Source: Eubacteriales bacterium
GTDB lineage: Bacteria > Bacillota > Clostridia > Lachnospirales > Lachnospiraceae
Length of the DNA: 64,000 nucleotides
Reading direction: 5' to 3'
NCBI GenBank assembly: GCA_030536575.1
Contig: JAUNPS010000004.1
Span: 62,001-126,000 of the forward strand
The notes beneath the pieces were generated by a model. The model searched no databases and was not told the DNA's origin. It was given only the letters and a program-made list of their open reading frames with translations. Positions 7,004-15,567 of the stretch are shown here, piece by piece (the stretch's first letter is position 1; each line of letters begins with the position of its first letter). The position numbers and the translations under genes were made by a program.

Positions 7004-7897
7004 ATGAATCGAACAAAAAGGAAAAACCGCATCCGAAGCAGGGAAGACGTGATTCTGGATATCATCATTTATGTGTTCTGTATTCTGATTTTTATTGCAA
7101 CGGTATATCCGTTCTGGTATGTTTTTATCGTGTCCCTGAACGAAGGCGTCGACACGGCGCTGGGCGGCATGTACTTCTGGCCAAGGGCTTTTACATTGGA
7201 TAATTTCAAAAAATTTCTGACGGATATCACCTGGCTGAAGGCGCTGGGCGTCAGCGTTGCCAGAACCGTTATCGGAACGGCTATCGGCGTGATTTTTACA
7301 ATGATTGTGGCCTATGGCCTGTCCTTCAAAGATTTGCTGAACCGGAAACTCTACATGACAATGATCATCATCACCATGTATTTTTCCGGCGGGATCATCC
7401 CCTATTATGTGCTGTTAAGAAGCCTGAACCTGATCAATACGTTTTACGTTTACATCATTCCGGGTGCGCTGAACACCTTTTTCCTGACGGTCGGCCTGTC
7501 CTTCTTCATGGGAATCCCATCGTCCCTGCGGGAATCGGCAAAAATCGACGGCGCTTCGGAGCTGAAAGTTTTCACACATATCATCCTGCCGATTTCCAAA
7601 CCCTTCGTGGCGACGCTGGTGCTGTTCATCGGCGTAGGCCATTGGAACAACTGGTTCGACTCCACCTTTTATGTCCGGGACAAGAACCTGATGACCCTGT
7701 CCTTCCGCATGATGGAAGTTATCAACAAGACGAAAGTCAGCGCCACGGCGGCGGCAGCGGGAATCAGCAGCACCACGACTTCCCTGTCCGTCCAGGCGGC
7801 GGCCATGATTATTGCAGTCGTACCCATTATATTAGTTTATCCGTTCCTGCAAAAATATTTCGTGACCGGAATGTTCGCAGGTTCCGTAAAAGAGTAA
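7004..7897 (+). CDS. Sugar ABC transporter permease, YtcP/LplC type (locus A)
   Basis: 297 aa, six spans, and the partner of the preceding permease (11-base gap). The EAA loop is ESAKIDGASELKVFTHIILPIS. The N-terminal IFIATVYPFWYVFIVSLNEG and C-terminal YPFLQKYFVTGMFAGSVKE are hallmarks of the second permease in Lpl-type systems. The two together should form the membrane channel for an oligosaccharide supplied by the binding protein at 7946. The RBS is GGGGTGA, seven bases before the start. Confidence 0.9.
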   Translation: MNRTKRKNRIRSREDVILDIIIYVFCILIFIATVYPFWYVFIVSLNEGVDTALGGMYFWPRAFTLDNFKKFLTDITWLKALGVSVARTVIGTAIGVIFTMIVAYGLSFKDLLNRKLYMTMIIITMYFSGGIIPYYVLLRSLNLINTFYVYIIPGALNTFFLTVGLSFFMGIPSSLRESAKIDGASELKVFTHIILPISKPFVATLVLFIGVGHWNNWFDSTFYVRDKNLMTLSFRMMEVINKTKVSATAAAAGISSTTTSLSVQAAAMIIAVVPIILVYPFLQKYFVTGMFAGSVKE

Positions 7898-7945
7898 TCG
7901 CATGGTTTCTGGAATGATCCAGATGCACATAGAAAGGAGAAAAAC

Positions 7946-9505
7946 ATGAGTAAAAAAGGAATGAAACGAAGAGCAGCCAGTACCCTCTTAGCCGTGTCCC
8001 TGGCAGGAACCGCCGCCCTTGGCGGAACCGGGATTGCCGCATGCGCAGAAGACGCCGGCGATGTGACCACTTTAAGCATCTACATCGATGCGACCTGGTG
8101 GCCAACGGACAAATGGGAAGGCATTATCCCGGAGGAGATCACGAACCGGACAGGCGTGGCATTGGACGTGACGGTCGCTACGGATGAAAGCCAGCTCGGC
8201 CTGATGATCGCATCCGATGAGCTTCCGGATCTGGTCTTCACCGACCGGGAGATCAATCGGCTTTCCGATTCGAAATTCTGCTATCCGCTGGAGGAGCTGA
8301 TCACGGAATATTGCCCGGAAAATGCGGATGTTTTCGACGATACCAGAAAGGCTATCGGGACGTCCCTGGGCACAGACGGAAATTATTATGCAATCCTGAA
8401 TGTCTTTAACACCAGCGAAGAGATGAAAGCCAGCGGCGTGGCAAACGGCCAGTGCGTCATGGTTTACCGCCAGGACATTTACGAGGCTCTGGGTTCTCCG
8501 CAGCTTGAAACAATGGACGACCTGATGAATGTGCTGAAACTGTGTAAGGAACAGTATCCGGATATGGTTCCCCTTCAGCTTGGCGGCGTCTGGAAATTGC
8601 AGTCGGTTGCCACGATGTTAGGGGCAATTCCTTCCCAGGACAACAGTTATGGTTACAATAGCGACGGTTCTGTGGTATACTATTCTTCCGGTGATAATTA
8701 TTACGATTATCTGAAATATGCGAACGAAATGGCCCGGAACGGCCTGATCACGGCGGAAGCCTACGCCAGCGAAAACGAAACGGATAACTACCAGGTGCTG
8801 TATAACGGAAATGCCTTTATGATGTCCATGTACTTAAAGGGCGACGACCTGGGAACCCAGATGGCCAGAATGAATGTGGAAAATCCGGATCTGCGGGTTC
8901 TCCCCTGCCTGGGCGAGGGCCAGGTTGGAACCGGAAAAGGATGGTGCGGAACGTTTATTACCAAAGCGTGCCAGGATCCGGAGGCCGCGATTAAATTCCT
9001 GACATTTCTATACAGTGAAGAAGGGCAGAAACTGTCGAAATTTGGCCGGGAAGGCATTGAATGGACAGAGGAAGACGGCCAGATTACATTCTCCGAAGAG
9101 TTCCTGACAGCGATTCAGAACGACGACACCAGAATTGCGACCTACAACAACCAGTATTACCTTGGCTGCGACGGAGTCAAAGATGTGATGACCGGATTTG
9201 CCCTGTTCAGCGAGGAAAACAAAGCGGCGGCGCTCACCTATATGGAAGATTCCAAGTCCGCTCCGGAAATCGGCGTATCGATTCCGAATACCACTTCGGA
9301 CGAAGGCATTATTGCGGCGAAACTGAACGATGCGATTCCGGCGGAAGAAGCGAAGGTGATTTTTGCGGCCAGCGACGAAGAATTCGAGGCAGCTTACGAA
9401 CAGCTTCAGAAAGTGGCGTCTCAGATCGGCGTAGAGCAGCTCAATGAGTACATGACCCAGACGGTCGAAGAAAACTGCGAGAAATTCGGTTTCGAAAAAC
9501 AGTAA
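7946..9505 (+). CDS. Extracellular sugar-binding protein, probable lipoprotein (locus A)
   Basis: 519 aa, with a basic N-terminus, a hydrophobic signal segment (about residues 12-34) and GIAACAED at the end, a plausible lipobox with the Cys near residue 34. It is the only one of the five binding proteins here with such a cysteine. The mature part has the family-1 solute-binding pattern (LSIYIDATWWPTDKWEGII, later DLVFTDREINRL and KFLTFLYSEEGQKLSKFG). It should capture a glycan fragment for the two upstream permeases; the downstream GH95 enzyme suggests a fucosylated one. The RBS is AAAGGAG. Confidence 0.88.
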   Translation: MSKKGMKRRAASTLLAVSLAGTAALGGTGIAACAEDAGDVTTLSIYIDATWWPTDKWEGIIPEEITNRTGVALDVTVATDESQLGLMIASDELPDLVFTDREINRLSDSKFCYPLEELITEYCPENADVFDDTRKAIGTSLGTDGNYYAILNVFNTSEEMKASGVANGQCVMVYRQDIYEALGSPQLETMDDLMNVLKLCKEQYPDMVPLQLGGVWKLQSVATMLGAIPSQDNSYGYNSDGSVVYYSSGDNYYDYLKYANEMARNGLITAEAYASENETDNYQVLYNGNAFMMSMYLKGDDLGTQMARMNVENPDLRVLPCLGEGQVGTGKGWCGTFITKACQDPEAAIKFLTFLYSEEGQKLSKFGREGIEWTEEDGQITFSEEFLTAIQNDDTRIATYNNQYYLGCDGVKDVMTGFALFSEENKAAALTYMEDSKSAPEIGVSIPNTTSDEGIIAAKLNDAIPAEEAKVIFAASDEEFEAAYEQLQKVASQIGVEQLNEYMTQTVEENCEKFGFEKQ

Positions 9506-9596
9506 CCGAAAAAGGGCGGGTGCGTTCGCGGCAGGCAATGCTGTGGGACGAATCCGCCCTGCGGTGGTTTCCGGGCAGGGGGAAGGAGGAGGCGGC

Positions 9597-11315
9597 ATGA
9601 CAAAATGGACAGAATGGTGGAACGGGACAAAGCTCGGAAAAAAATTCCGGGATACCAGGCTGACGAAAAAGATGATGCTGATCTATGTGATTTTTGTGCT
9701 TCTGCCCGGAATCCTGACGCTCTATCTGATGAATACGAACTACTATAGTGTTCTGTGGGAGAAATATTACCGGAATGCGGACGAAGCTTTCCGCAAGGAA
9801 GCGGAGACAGTGGAACTTCGCTTGAACGATATCAGCAAGATTTCAGCGCATTTTACCTCAAATTCCGTGCTGATGGATTATATGGGGACAGCGGGCATGT
9901 CCGTGGCGGATTCGGCTTACGATTACATGAAATATTTCAAAACGATTTTTCAGATTGCAGGAAATACGAGCCCGTATGTGACGTCCATGACCGTCTATAC
10001 GAAAGCGGCTCATGAATTTGAAATGACTGGGCAACTGGAAAATCTGGAGGAAGACAGCGTTCCGGAAGAAGTGCTGAAAACCGTGAAAGGCTCCTGGCAG
10101 ATTTTGTATGAAGACGGAACGGTTCAACTGACCTATTATGAGCCGATCTACACCATCGGATATCATAAATTCCTGGGAGTTTTGAAGATCTGTGTAGACC
10201 CTGCGCTGGTGATGAATTGCTTCCTGGAAGAGCGGATCGGTTTTTATTCGGAAGAGCCGTCTTTTTTGATCGAGAAGGTTGGGGAAACCTTTCAGATGAT
10301 CGAGCAGGAAGAAACGAAGAACAGCCGGTTCGTCTATGTCAGCGAACGAAGATCGGAACAGCTAAACGGTACGTTTTTAACGACCGTGGTGATGCCGGAG
10401 GATTTTTTGCAGTCCTTTCTGGTCGTGCTTCTGCCTTCGTTTCTGATGCTGCTGATCCTGCCGTTTATTTATATCAGCATGATGCGCAGGCAGATGCGGC
10501 GGATTGAAAACCTTTCCGCTTACATTGACCGGAATCACACGGCGAACCCGCAGCAGTACGAGGAAAAGCCGGAATCCAATGACGAGATTGGTACGCTGAT
10601 CAAGGTGTACAATCACAATATCAGCGAGATCAGCAGACTTTCCAAAGAGGTGGATTTGGCGGAGCTGCAGCGCAAGGATTCGGAATTCTATGCATTGCAG
10701 GCCCAGATCAAGCCGCATTTCCTGTATAATACCCTGGAAAATATCCGGATGGCGGCCGTGCAGGAGCAGGATCTGCGGACGGCTTCCATGCTGGAGATTC
10801 TGGGAAATTACATGCGCTACGGCCTTCAGAAGGATCGGAAATATACGCTTCTGGTGCGGGAATTACAGCATGTGAAACATTACCAGCAATTGATGGATAT
10901 CCGGTTTCCGGGTGAAATTCAGATGACGATTGCGGCGTTTGCGGATATTTCGGAGGTGTCGTGCCCTTATCTGATCTTGCAGCCAATTATTGAAAATGCG
11001 CTGAAACACGGGATGGAGCCGGGGCAGCCCATTGAAATCCGTATTGAGATTCACGAAGCGTCCCTAGGCGCGGGGCGGCAGGACGTGAAAGTCTGCATCA
11101 GCAACAACGGGCGGAAAATCCCGGAGGAGCGTCTTAAGCAGATCCAGGATCAGCTTTCGAACGGCGTCAGCGACGAGGACGGCCATGTGGGGCTGAATAA
11201 CATTAATTTCCGGCTGATTTCGTGCTATGGGCGGGAGTATTTTATGCGGGTTGAGAACGGAGAAGAAGCGGGGTGCCGGATGGTGATCTATCTGCCGGCG
11301 CGGAATGATATCTGA
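9597..11315 (+). CDS. YesM-type sensor histidine kinase (locus A)
   Basis: 572 aa. A transmembrane segment near residues 22-42 is followed by an extracytoplasmic sensor of about 240 residues, a second span near 275-300, a HAMP-like linker, and the His_kinase/HATPase module. The phospho-accepting histidine is His374 in QIKPHFLYNTLE, and the N box is LQPIIENALKHGMEPG. ATG 9597 is preferred because GGAAGGAGG lies just upstream. It should sense sugar outside the cell, or the occupied binding protein, and phosphorylate the regulator encoded next. A GGGCGG/CCGCCC hairpin (9514-9559) sits between the binding-protein gene and this one and may lower its expression. Confidence 0.9.
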   Translation: MTKWTEWWNGTKLGKKFRDTRLTKKMMLIYVIFVLLPGILTLYLMNTNYYSVLWEKYYRNADEAFRKEAETVELRLNDISKISAHFTSNSVLMDYMGTAGMSVADSAYDYMKYFKTIFQIAGNTSPYVTSMTVYTKAAHEFEMTGQLENLEEDSVPEEVLKTVKGSWQILYEDGTVQLTYYEPIYTIGYHKFLGVLKICVDPALVMNCFLEERIGFYSEEPSFLIEKVGETFQMIEQEETKNSRFVYVSERRSEQLNGTFLTTVVMPEDFLQSFLVVLLPSFLMLLILPFIYISMMRRQMRRIENLSAYIDRNHTANPQQYEEKPESNDEIGTLIKVYNHNISEISRLSKEVDLAELQRKDSEFYALQAQIKPHFLYNTLENIRMAAVQEQDLRTASMLEILGNYMRYGLQKDRKYTLLVRELQHVKHYQQLMDIRFPGEIQMTIAAFADISEVSCPYLILQPIIENALKHGMEPGQPIEIRIEIHEASLGAGRQDVKVCISNNGRKIPEERLKQIQDQLSNGVSDEDGHVGLNNINFRLISCYGREYFMRVENGEEAGCRMVIYLPARNDI

Positions 11316-11323
11316 GGTGGAAG

Positions 11324-12115
11324 ATGAAGATTTTGATTGTGGATGATGAGATAAACATTGCCCGTGGGATTAAGGCAATGCTGCAGGCGGGGGTTTCCTT
11401 TGAACCGGTGGTGCGGTGTACGGCGAGCGGGGAGGAGGCGCTTGCGATTGCCAGGGAATTCCGGCCGGATCTGCTGATTACGGATATCCGGATGCCGCGG
11501 ATGAATGGGCTGGAGCTGATCGACGCGATGAAGGAGGCAGGCCTTTGCGGGGAGTTTTTGATCCTGTCCGGGTATGAGGACTTCGCGTATGCCCAGGAGG
11601 CGATCCGTAAGGGGGTGGCGGATTATCTGACGAAACCGGTGGAGCGGGAGTATTTGTGCGCGTTTTGTGAGAAGTGCTGTGAACGGATGCAGAAGAGGGC
11701 GCTGGAGCAGAATGTGCAGAAGGCGCCGGAGTTCCCGTTTTTGAGCTGGGAGCCGGAGAAGGAGGATTATCCGGCTTCGCTGCGGAACATTATCGGGTAT
11801 ATTGAGCAGAATTATGCGAAGCAGGAGCTTTCCGGGGCGAGTATTTCGGAGGCGTTGTTTTTTCATCCCAGTTACATTTCGCAGTTGATCGGGAAGTATA
11901 CGGATCGGAGTTTGAATGGGATTATTCATTATTTTCGGCTGAAGAAGGCGCTGGAGCTGCTGCTTTCGCCGAAGAATTACCGGGTCTGCGAGGTGAGCGG
12001 GATGGTGGGGTATAAGAGTGAGCGGCAGTTTTATAAGGCGTTTCAGAAGTATTTGGGGTGTACGCCGACGGGGTTCCGGAAGGAATATGGGGGCAATATC
12101 CAGTGGAGTGAATAA
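11324..12115 (+). CDS. YesN-type response regulator with AraC DNA-binding domain (locus A)
   Basis: 263 aa. The receiver domain (1-120) has the acidic pocket DDE at 7-9, the phospho-acceptor Asp54 (LLITDIRMPRMNG) and the KP pair in DYLTKPVERE. A short linker leads to two helix-turn-helix motifs of the AraC type, ending SERQFYKAFQKYLGCTPTGFRKEY. It is eight bases after its kinase. It is short for a YesN protein, lacking the long middle region seen in the locus C regulator. The likely target is the promoter of the locus A transporter and fucosidase genes. Confidence 0.9.
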   Translation: MKILIVDDEINIARGIKAMLQAGVSFEPVVRCTASGEEALAIAREFRPDLLITDIRMPRMNGLELIDAMKEAGLCGEFLILSGYEDFAYAQEAIRKGVADYLTKPVEREYLCAFCEKCCERMQKRALEQNVQKAPEFPFLSWEPEKEDYPASLRNIIGYIEQNYAKQELSGASISEALFFHPSYISQLIGKYTDRSLNGIIHYFRLKKALELLLSPKNYRVCEVSGMVGYKSERQFYKAFQKYLGCTPTGFRKEYGGNIQWSE

Positions 12116-12140
12116 AAACGGCAAAAAGGAGAAAAAGACG

Positions 12141-14384
12141 ATGAGACTATGGTATGCAGAAGCAGCAAAAACATGGCCGGAGGCCCTTCCGGTGGGGAAT
12201 GGCAGGCTTGGCGGGATGGTGTTCGGGGAACCTGTCCGGGAGACGATCCAACTGAATGAGGACAGCGTGTGGAGCGGGAAGAAGCTGGATCGGATCAATC
12301 CGGATGCGCAGAACTATTTGCCGGAGATCCGGCGGCTGATCCGGGAAGGGAATTTGGCCGAGGCCCAGCGGCTGGCAATGTATGCGCTTTCGGGGACGCC
12401 AAATTCCCAGCGGGCCTATCAGACCGCAGGAGAATGCAAGATCGAGATGCGCGGCCTGGGGAATATTGAAAACTATGAACGGGAGTTGGATTTGGACGAA
12501 GGGATTGCGAGGGTGCGCTTCTCTTCGGAGGGCGTGACTTATCACCGGGAGGTGCTGGCTTCCTGGCCGGAAAACGACATGGTCATTCATCTGTGGACGG
12601 AAGAAAACAAGCCCTTTTCCTTTGACTGCTCGCTGGAACGGTGCCGGAATTTCTTTGATGAAGTAAAGGCGGAAGGCGGAAACCGCATCCGTTTTCAGGT
12701 ACATGGGCCGGAGGGCGGAATTTCCTTCTGCGCCGCAGCCAGCGTGAAAGCGGAGGGCGGAACGGTTCGCACCATCGGCGAATATCTGGTCGCGGAGCAG
12801 GTGACGGACGCTGTAATTGCCCTGGATGTGGAAACTTCCTTCCGGGAGGTGGACTATGAGACGGCGGCGGTGAAACGGTGCGCGGAAATTCTGGAAAAGG
12901 ACATGGAGTCCATTCTGGACAGGCACCGGGCAGACTATCAAAAGTTGTTTTCAAGGCTTGCACTTCATTTCGACCGGGCGGATGAAAGCCTGGAGAAGCT
13001 TCCGACGGACGTGCGCTTAAAGGCCGCGCAGAACGGGGCGACGGACCTTGGGCTTCTGGAAACGTATTTCCAATACGGCCGTTATCTGCTGATCTCCAGC
13101 AGCCGGGAAGGCTCGCTTCCCGCGAATTTACAGGGCATCTGGAACGACAGCCTGACGCCGCCATGGGACAGCAAATTTACGATTAATATCAATACGGAGA
13201 TGAACTACTGGATCGCGGAGAGCGGAAATCTGTCCGAGTGCCATCAGCCATTGTTCGCGCACCTGGAACGGATCAAGGAAAGCGGAAAGGAGACGGCCCG
13301 CAGGATGTACGGCTGCCGGGGTTCCGTGGCCCATCACAACACAGACTTGTACACGGACACCGCGCCCCAGGATCACTATATGGCCTCTACCTTTTGGGTC
13401 ATGGGGGAGGCGTGGCTGGCCACCCACGTCTGGGAACATTACCTGTACACGAATGACCGGGCGTTCCTGCGGGAACATTTCGATATTCTGGAGCAATGCG
13501 TCCGTTTCTTCCAGGATTTCCTCATCGAAAATCCGGACGGCTATCTGGTCGTCTCGCCGTCCCTCTCCCCGGAAAATACCTACCGGATGGCCGACGGCAC
13601 GGAGGGTGTGCTCTGCGAAAGCCCCACAATGGATGTGGAAATCCTGGACGAGCTTTTCCGGGGCTACATCGGGGCCTGCCGTGTCCTGAACCTGGATCAG
13701 GAGCGGATTTCCCGGGCAGAAGAAATCCGGAAGCGTTTCCCGCCGCTGAAAATCGGAAAATACGGCCAGCTCCAGGAATGGATGGAGGACTACGACGAGC
13801 CGGAGCCGGGGCACCGCCACATTTCCCATCTGTACGGCATTTATCCGGGAAGCAGCCTGACGGAAGAAAAACGGCCGAAGGAGCGCAGGGCCGCCAGAGT
13901 GTCTCTGGAGCGGCGGCTGGCAAACGGCGGCGGCCATACGGGCTGGTCGCGGGCGTGGATCATCGGGCTCTGGGCGGCCTTTGGCGAAGGCGAAAAGGCC
14001 TGGGAGAATTTGCAGGCCATCCTTTCCATGGGAACCTTCCCGAATCTGATGGACAATCATCCGTGGCGGGGCGGCCATGTGTTCCAGATCGACGGAAATC
14101 TGGGGGCTTCGGCGGCTATGCTGGAGATGCTGGCCCAGTGCCGGGACGGACGGCTTTCGCTCCTTCCGGCGGTGACGGAGGAGACTGGGAGCGGGACGCT
14201 GCGGGGAATGCGCCTGCGCGGCGGGATCGAACTTTCCATGGAGTGGAAGGACGGGAAGGTGGAGCGGCTTCGCCTGCTTCCGGACAAACTGGAAGGGGAG
14301 AGCCTGGAACTGGAAGTAAATCTGAACGGAAAAAAAGAAAAAATCGTACTAAAAGCCGGTGAGGAATTTATCTGGGAAAGGTAG
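12141..14384 (+). CDS. GH95 alpha-L-fucosidase
   Basis: 747 aa. The N-terminal block PEALPVGNGRLGGMVFGEP and QLNEDSVWSG are signature GH95 sequences. The (alpha/alpha)6 barrel carries NINTEMNYWIAE (the two catalytic-network Asn residues of the family), the SPENTY and CESPTMDVEILDELF blocks, and QIDGNLGASAAMLEMLAQ near the C-terminus (conserved Asp). The family removes alpha-1,2-linked fucose (some members galactose) by inversion. It has no signal peptide, so it acts inside the cell on imported oligosaccharide. ATG 12141 has AAAAAGGAG upstream. It is the last gene of locus A and points to host or milk fucosyl-glycans as substrate. Confidence 0.9.
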   Translation: MRLWYAEAAKTWPEALPVGNGRLGGMVFGEPVRETIQLNEDSVWSGKKLDRINPDAQNYLPEIRRLIREGNLAEAQRLAMYALSGTPNSQRAYQTAGECKIEMRGLGNIENYERELDLDEGIARVRFSSEGVTYHREVLASWPENDMVIHLWTEENKPFSFDCSLERCRNFFDEVKAEGGNRIRFQVHGPEGGISFCAAASVKAEGGTVRTIGEYLVAEQVTDAVIALDVETSFREVDYETAAVKRCAEILEKDMESILDRHRADYQKLFSRLALHFDRADESLEKLPTDVRLKAAQNGATDLGLLETYFQYGRYLLISSSREGSLPANLQGIWNDSLTPPWDSKFTININTEMNYWIAESGNLSECHQPLFAHLERIKESGKETARRMYGCRGSVAHHNTDLYTDTAPQDHYMASTFWVMGEAWLATHVWEHYLYTNDRAFLREHFDILEQCVRFFQDFLIENPDGYLVVSPSLSPENTYRMADGTEGVLCESPTMDVEILDELFRGYIGACRVLNLDQERISRAEEIRKRFPPLKIGKYGQLQEWMEDYDEPEPGHRHISHLYGIYPGSSLTEEKRPKERRAARVSLERRLANGGGHTGWSRAWIIGLWAAFGEGEKAWENLQAILSMGTFPNLMDNHPWRGGHVFQIDGNLGASAAMLEMLAQCRDGRLSLLPAVTEETGSGTLRGMRLRGGIELSMEWKDGKVERLRLLPDKLEGESLELEVNLNGKKEKIVLKAGEEFIWER

Positions 14385-14398
14385 AAGAAAAAAGGAGG

Positions 14399-14419
14399 GC
14401 CGGGGGATTCGCCCCCGGC
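14399..14419 (+). terminator. GC-rich hairpin after the fucosidase gene
   Basis: GCCGGGGG (14399-14406) pairs perfectly with CCCCCGGC (14412-14419) around a five-base loop. There is no T run, so termination is uncertain. The rest of the 246-base gap holds the promoter of the next gene. Confidence 0.5.
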
Positions 14420-14571
14420 AAGTAAATGAAAAAGAAAATCTATGTAAAAAAGCCTGTCCGCTTTGTATGAAATTATCTTACCGCAGAACTGTGAACACTT
14501 TGTGGTGAGAATCTAAAAAAATCCGGAAGGAATCTAAAGAAAATTTGAAGGTCTGGGAAAGTTTTCCTGTG

Positions 14572-14601
14572 TTGACAGCCGCCCGCACGGCATTCTACAA
14601 T
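14572..14601 (+). promoter_or_regulatory. Promoter of the orphan response regulator
   Basis: TTGACA at 14572-14577 and TACAAT at 14596-14601 with an 18-bp spacer, 30 bases before the start codon. Confidence 0.7.
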
Positions 14602-14630
14602 AGAAAAAAGCGGAAGGAAGCGAAAGTGGC

Positions 14631-15344
14631 ATGGGATACCAAATACTGGCGGCGGACGGCGAACCGGAACTTTTAGACACTTTGGAACGGTATCTGCACC
14701 GTGAGAAGATCACCCTCCGGAGGGCCGGGGACGGGCTGGAGGCTTTGGAACTTTTCGAGATGCGGGAACCGCACCTGGTGCTGCTGGATATTTGGATGCC
14801 TGGCATGGACGGCCTTTCCGTACTGAGCAGGATTCGCAGAAACAGCGTGGTTCCGGCAATCCTGCTGACCACCAGGAGAGGCGGGCAGGATACGATTCGG
14901 GGGCTGGAGCTGGGGGCGGATGACTGCATTGCAAAGCCCTGCATGCCGCTGGAGGTGGTAGCGCGCATTAAGGCCCAGCTTCGGCGGAATTATGACTACC
15001 AAAATGCCGGGAAAGAAACGAAACTCCGTCAGTTCGACCTCGTGCTGGACAAACGAAAGCAGACCGTGACGAAGCGGGGGCGGCGGGTGCCGCTGACCCG
15101 GACGGAATTTGGCATTTTAAAACTGCTGATGCTGCATCCGGGCCACGTCCATCCAAAGCGGCAGATTAAAGAATATGTCTGGCCGTCGGAAACCTTCGTA
15201 AGCGATGACACGCTGATGGTGCATATCTGTAAAATCCGGGGCAAAATCGAGGACATTCCGGGGCATCCCCAACTGCTGAAAACCGTGAAAGGGGTCGGGT
15301 ACAAGTTTGAAAGGGAAACAAGCCCCTGGCAGAAAACGCTTTGA
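14631..15344 (+). CDS. OmpR/PhoB-family response regulator (orphan)
   Basis: 237 aa. The receiver domain (1-120) has Asp53 in LLDIWMPGMDG, but the first acidic pair reads AADGEPE, where most members have DDE or DDD. Phosphorylation or metal binding may therefore be altered. The C-terminal winged helix (about 135-232) ends MVHICKIRGKIEDIPGHPQLLKTVKGVGYKFE, typical of OmpR/PhoB. No histidine kinase gene is adjacent; the next gene is a MATE pump in the same direction 223 bases later. It has its own promoter and RBS (GGAAGGAAG). Confidence 0.88.
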   Translation: MGYQILAADGEPELLDTLERYLHREKITLRRAGDGLEALELFEMREPHLVLLDIWMPGMDGLSVLSRIRRNSVVPAILLTTRRGGQDTIRGLELGADDCIAKPCMPLEVVARIKAQLRRNYDYQNAGKETKLRQFDLVLDKRKQTVTKRGRRVPLTRTEFGILKLLMLHPGHVHPKRQIKEYVWPSETFVSDDTLMVHICKIRGKIEDIPGHPQLLKTVKGVGYKFERETSPWQKTL

Positions 15345-15390
15345 CGAAAAAGTGCAGGATACAGGGGAAAAATTTTGGGAAAAAATCCCT

Positions 15391-15419
15391 TTGACTTTGA
15401 AAGGGAAAATTGGTAAGAT
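15391..15419 (+). promoter_or_regulatory. Promoter of the second MATE gene
   Basis: TTGACT at 15391-15396 and TAAGAT at 15414-15419, 17-bp spacer, TGG just before the -10. It would start a leader of about 140 nt. Confidence 0.6.
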
Positions 15420-15428
15420 ACTGTTATA

Positions 15429-15553
15429 CAGCGTGTAGCAAGACTGCGTAAATCCGGTTGATTGCGATATGCTGTTTTTATTTTATCAGGAATGAAAAGC
15501 GTGTGGCCAAAGAGGCATAAATCCAGCTCTTTTGCCGCGCGCTTTTCTTTTTT
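15429..15553 (+). promoter_or_regulatory. Two-hairpin attenuator-like leader of the second MATE gene
   Basis: Hairpin 1 pairs 15429-15441 with 15462-15474 (13 bp, one mismatch, several G-U pairs). Hairpin 2 pairs 15494-15514 with 15527-15547 (21 bp, one mismatch, two G-U) and is followed directly by six T residues (15548-15553). The RBS of the MATE gene comes next. A terminator placed immediately before the RBS suggests transcription attenuation. It does not match a riboswitch consensus I can recall. Confidence 0.6.
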
Positions 15554-15567
15554 ATGGAGGGAAGAAC

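Noticed and set aside
11288-12298. Long minus-strand open frame opposite the YesN-like regulator
   Set aside because: It mirrors a well-supported gene, has no family resemblance and spans a gene boundary on the other strand; the frame is a by-product of GC-rich codon usage.
15429-15553. Known guanidine (ykkC) or similar riboswitch
   Set aside because: The conserved loops of the classes I can recall are not recognisable, so only an attenuator-like leader is claimed.
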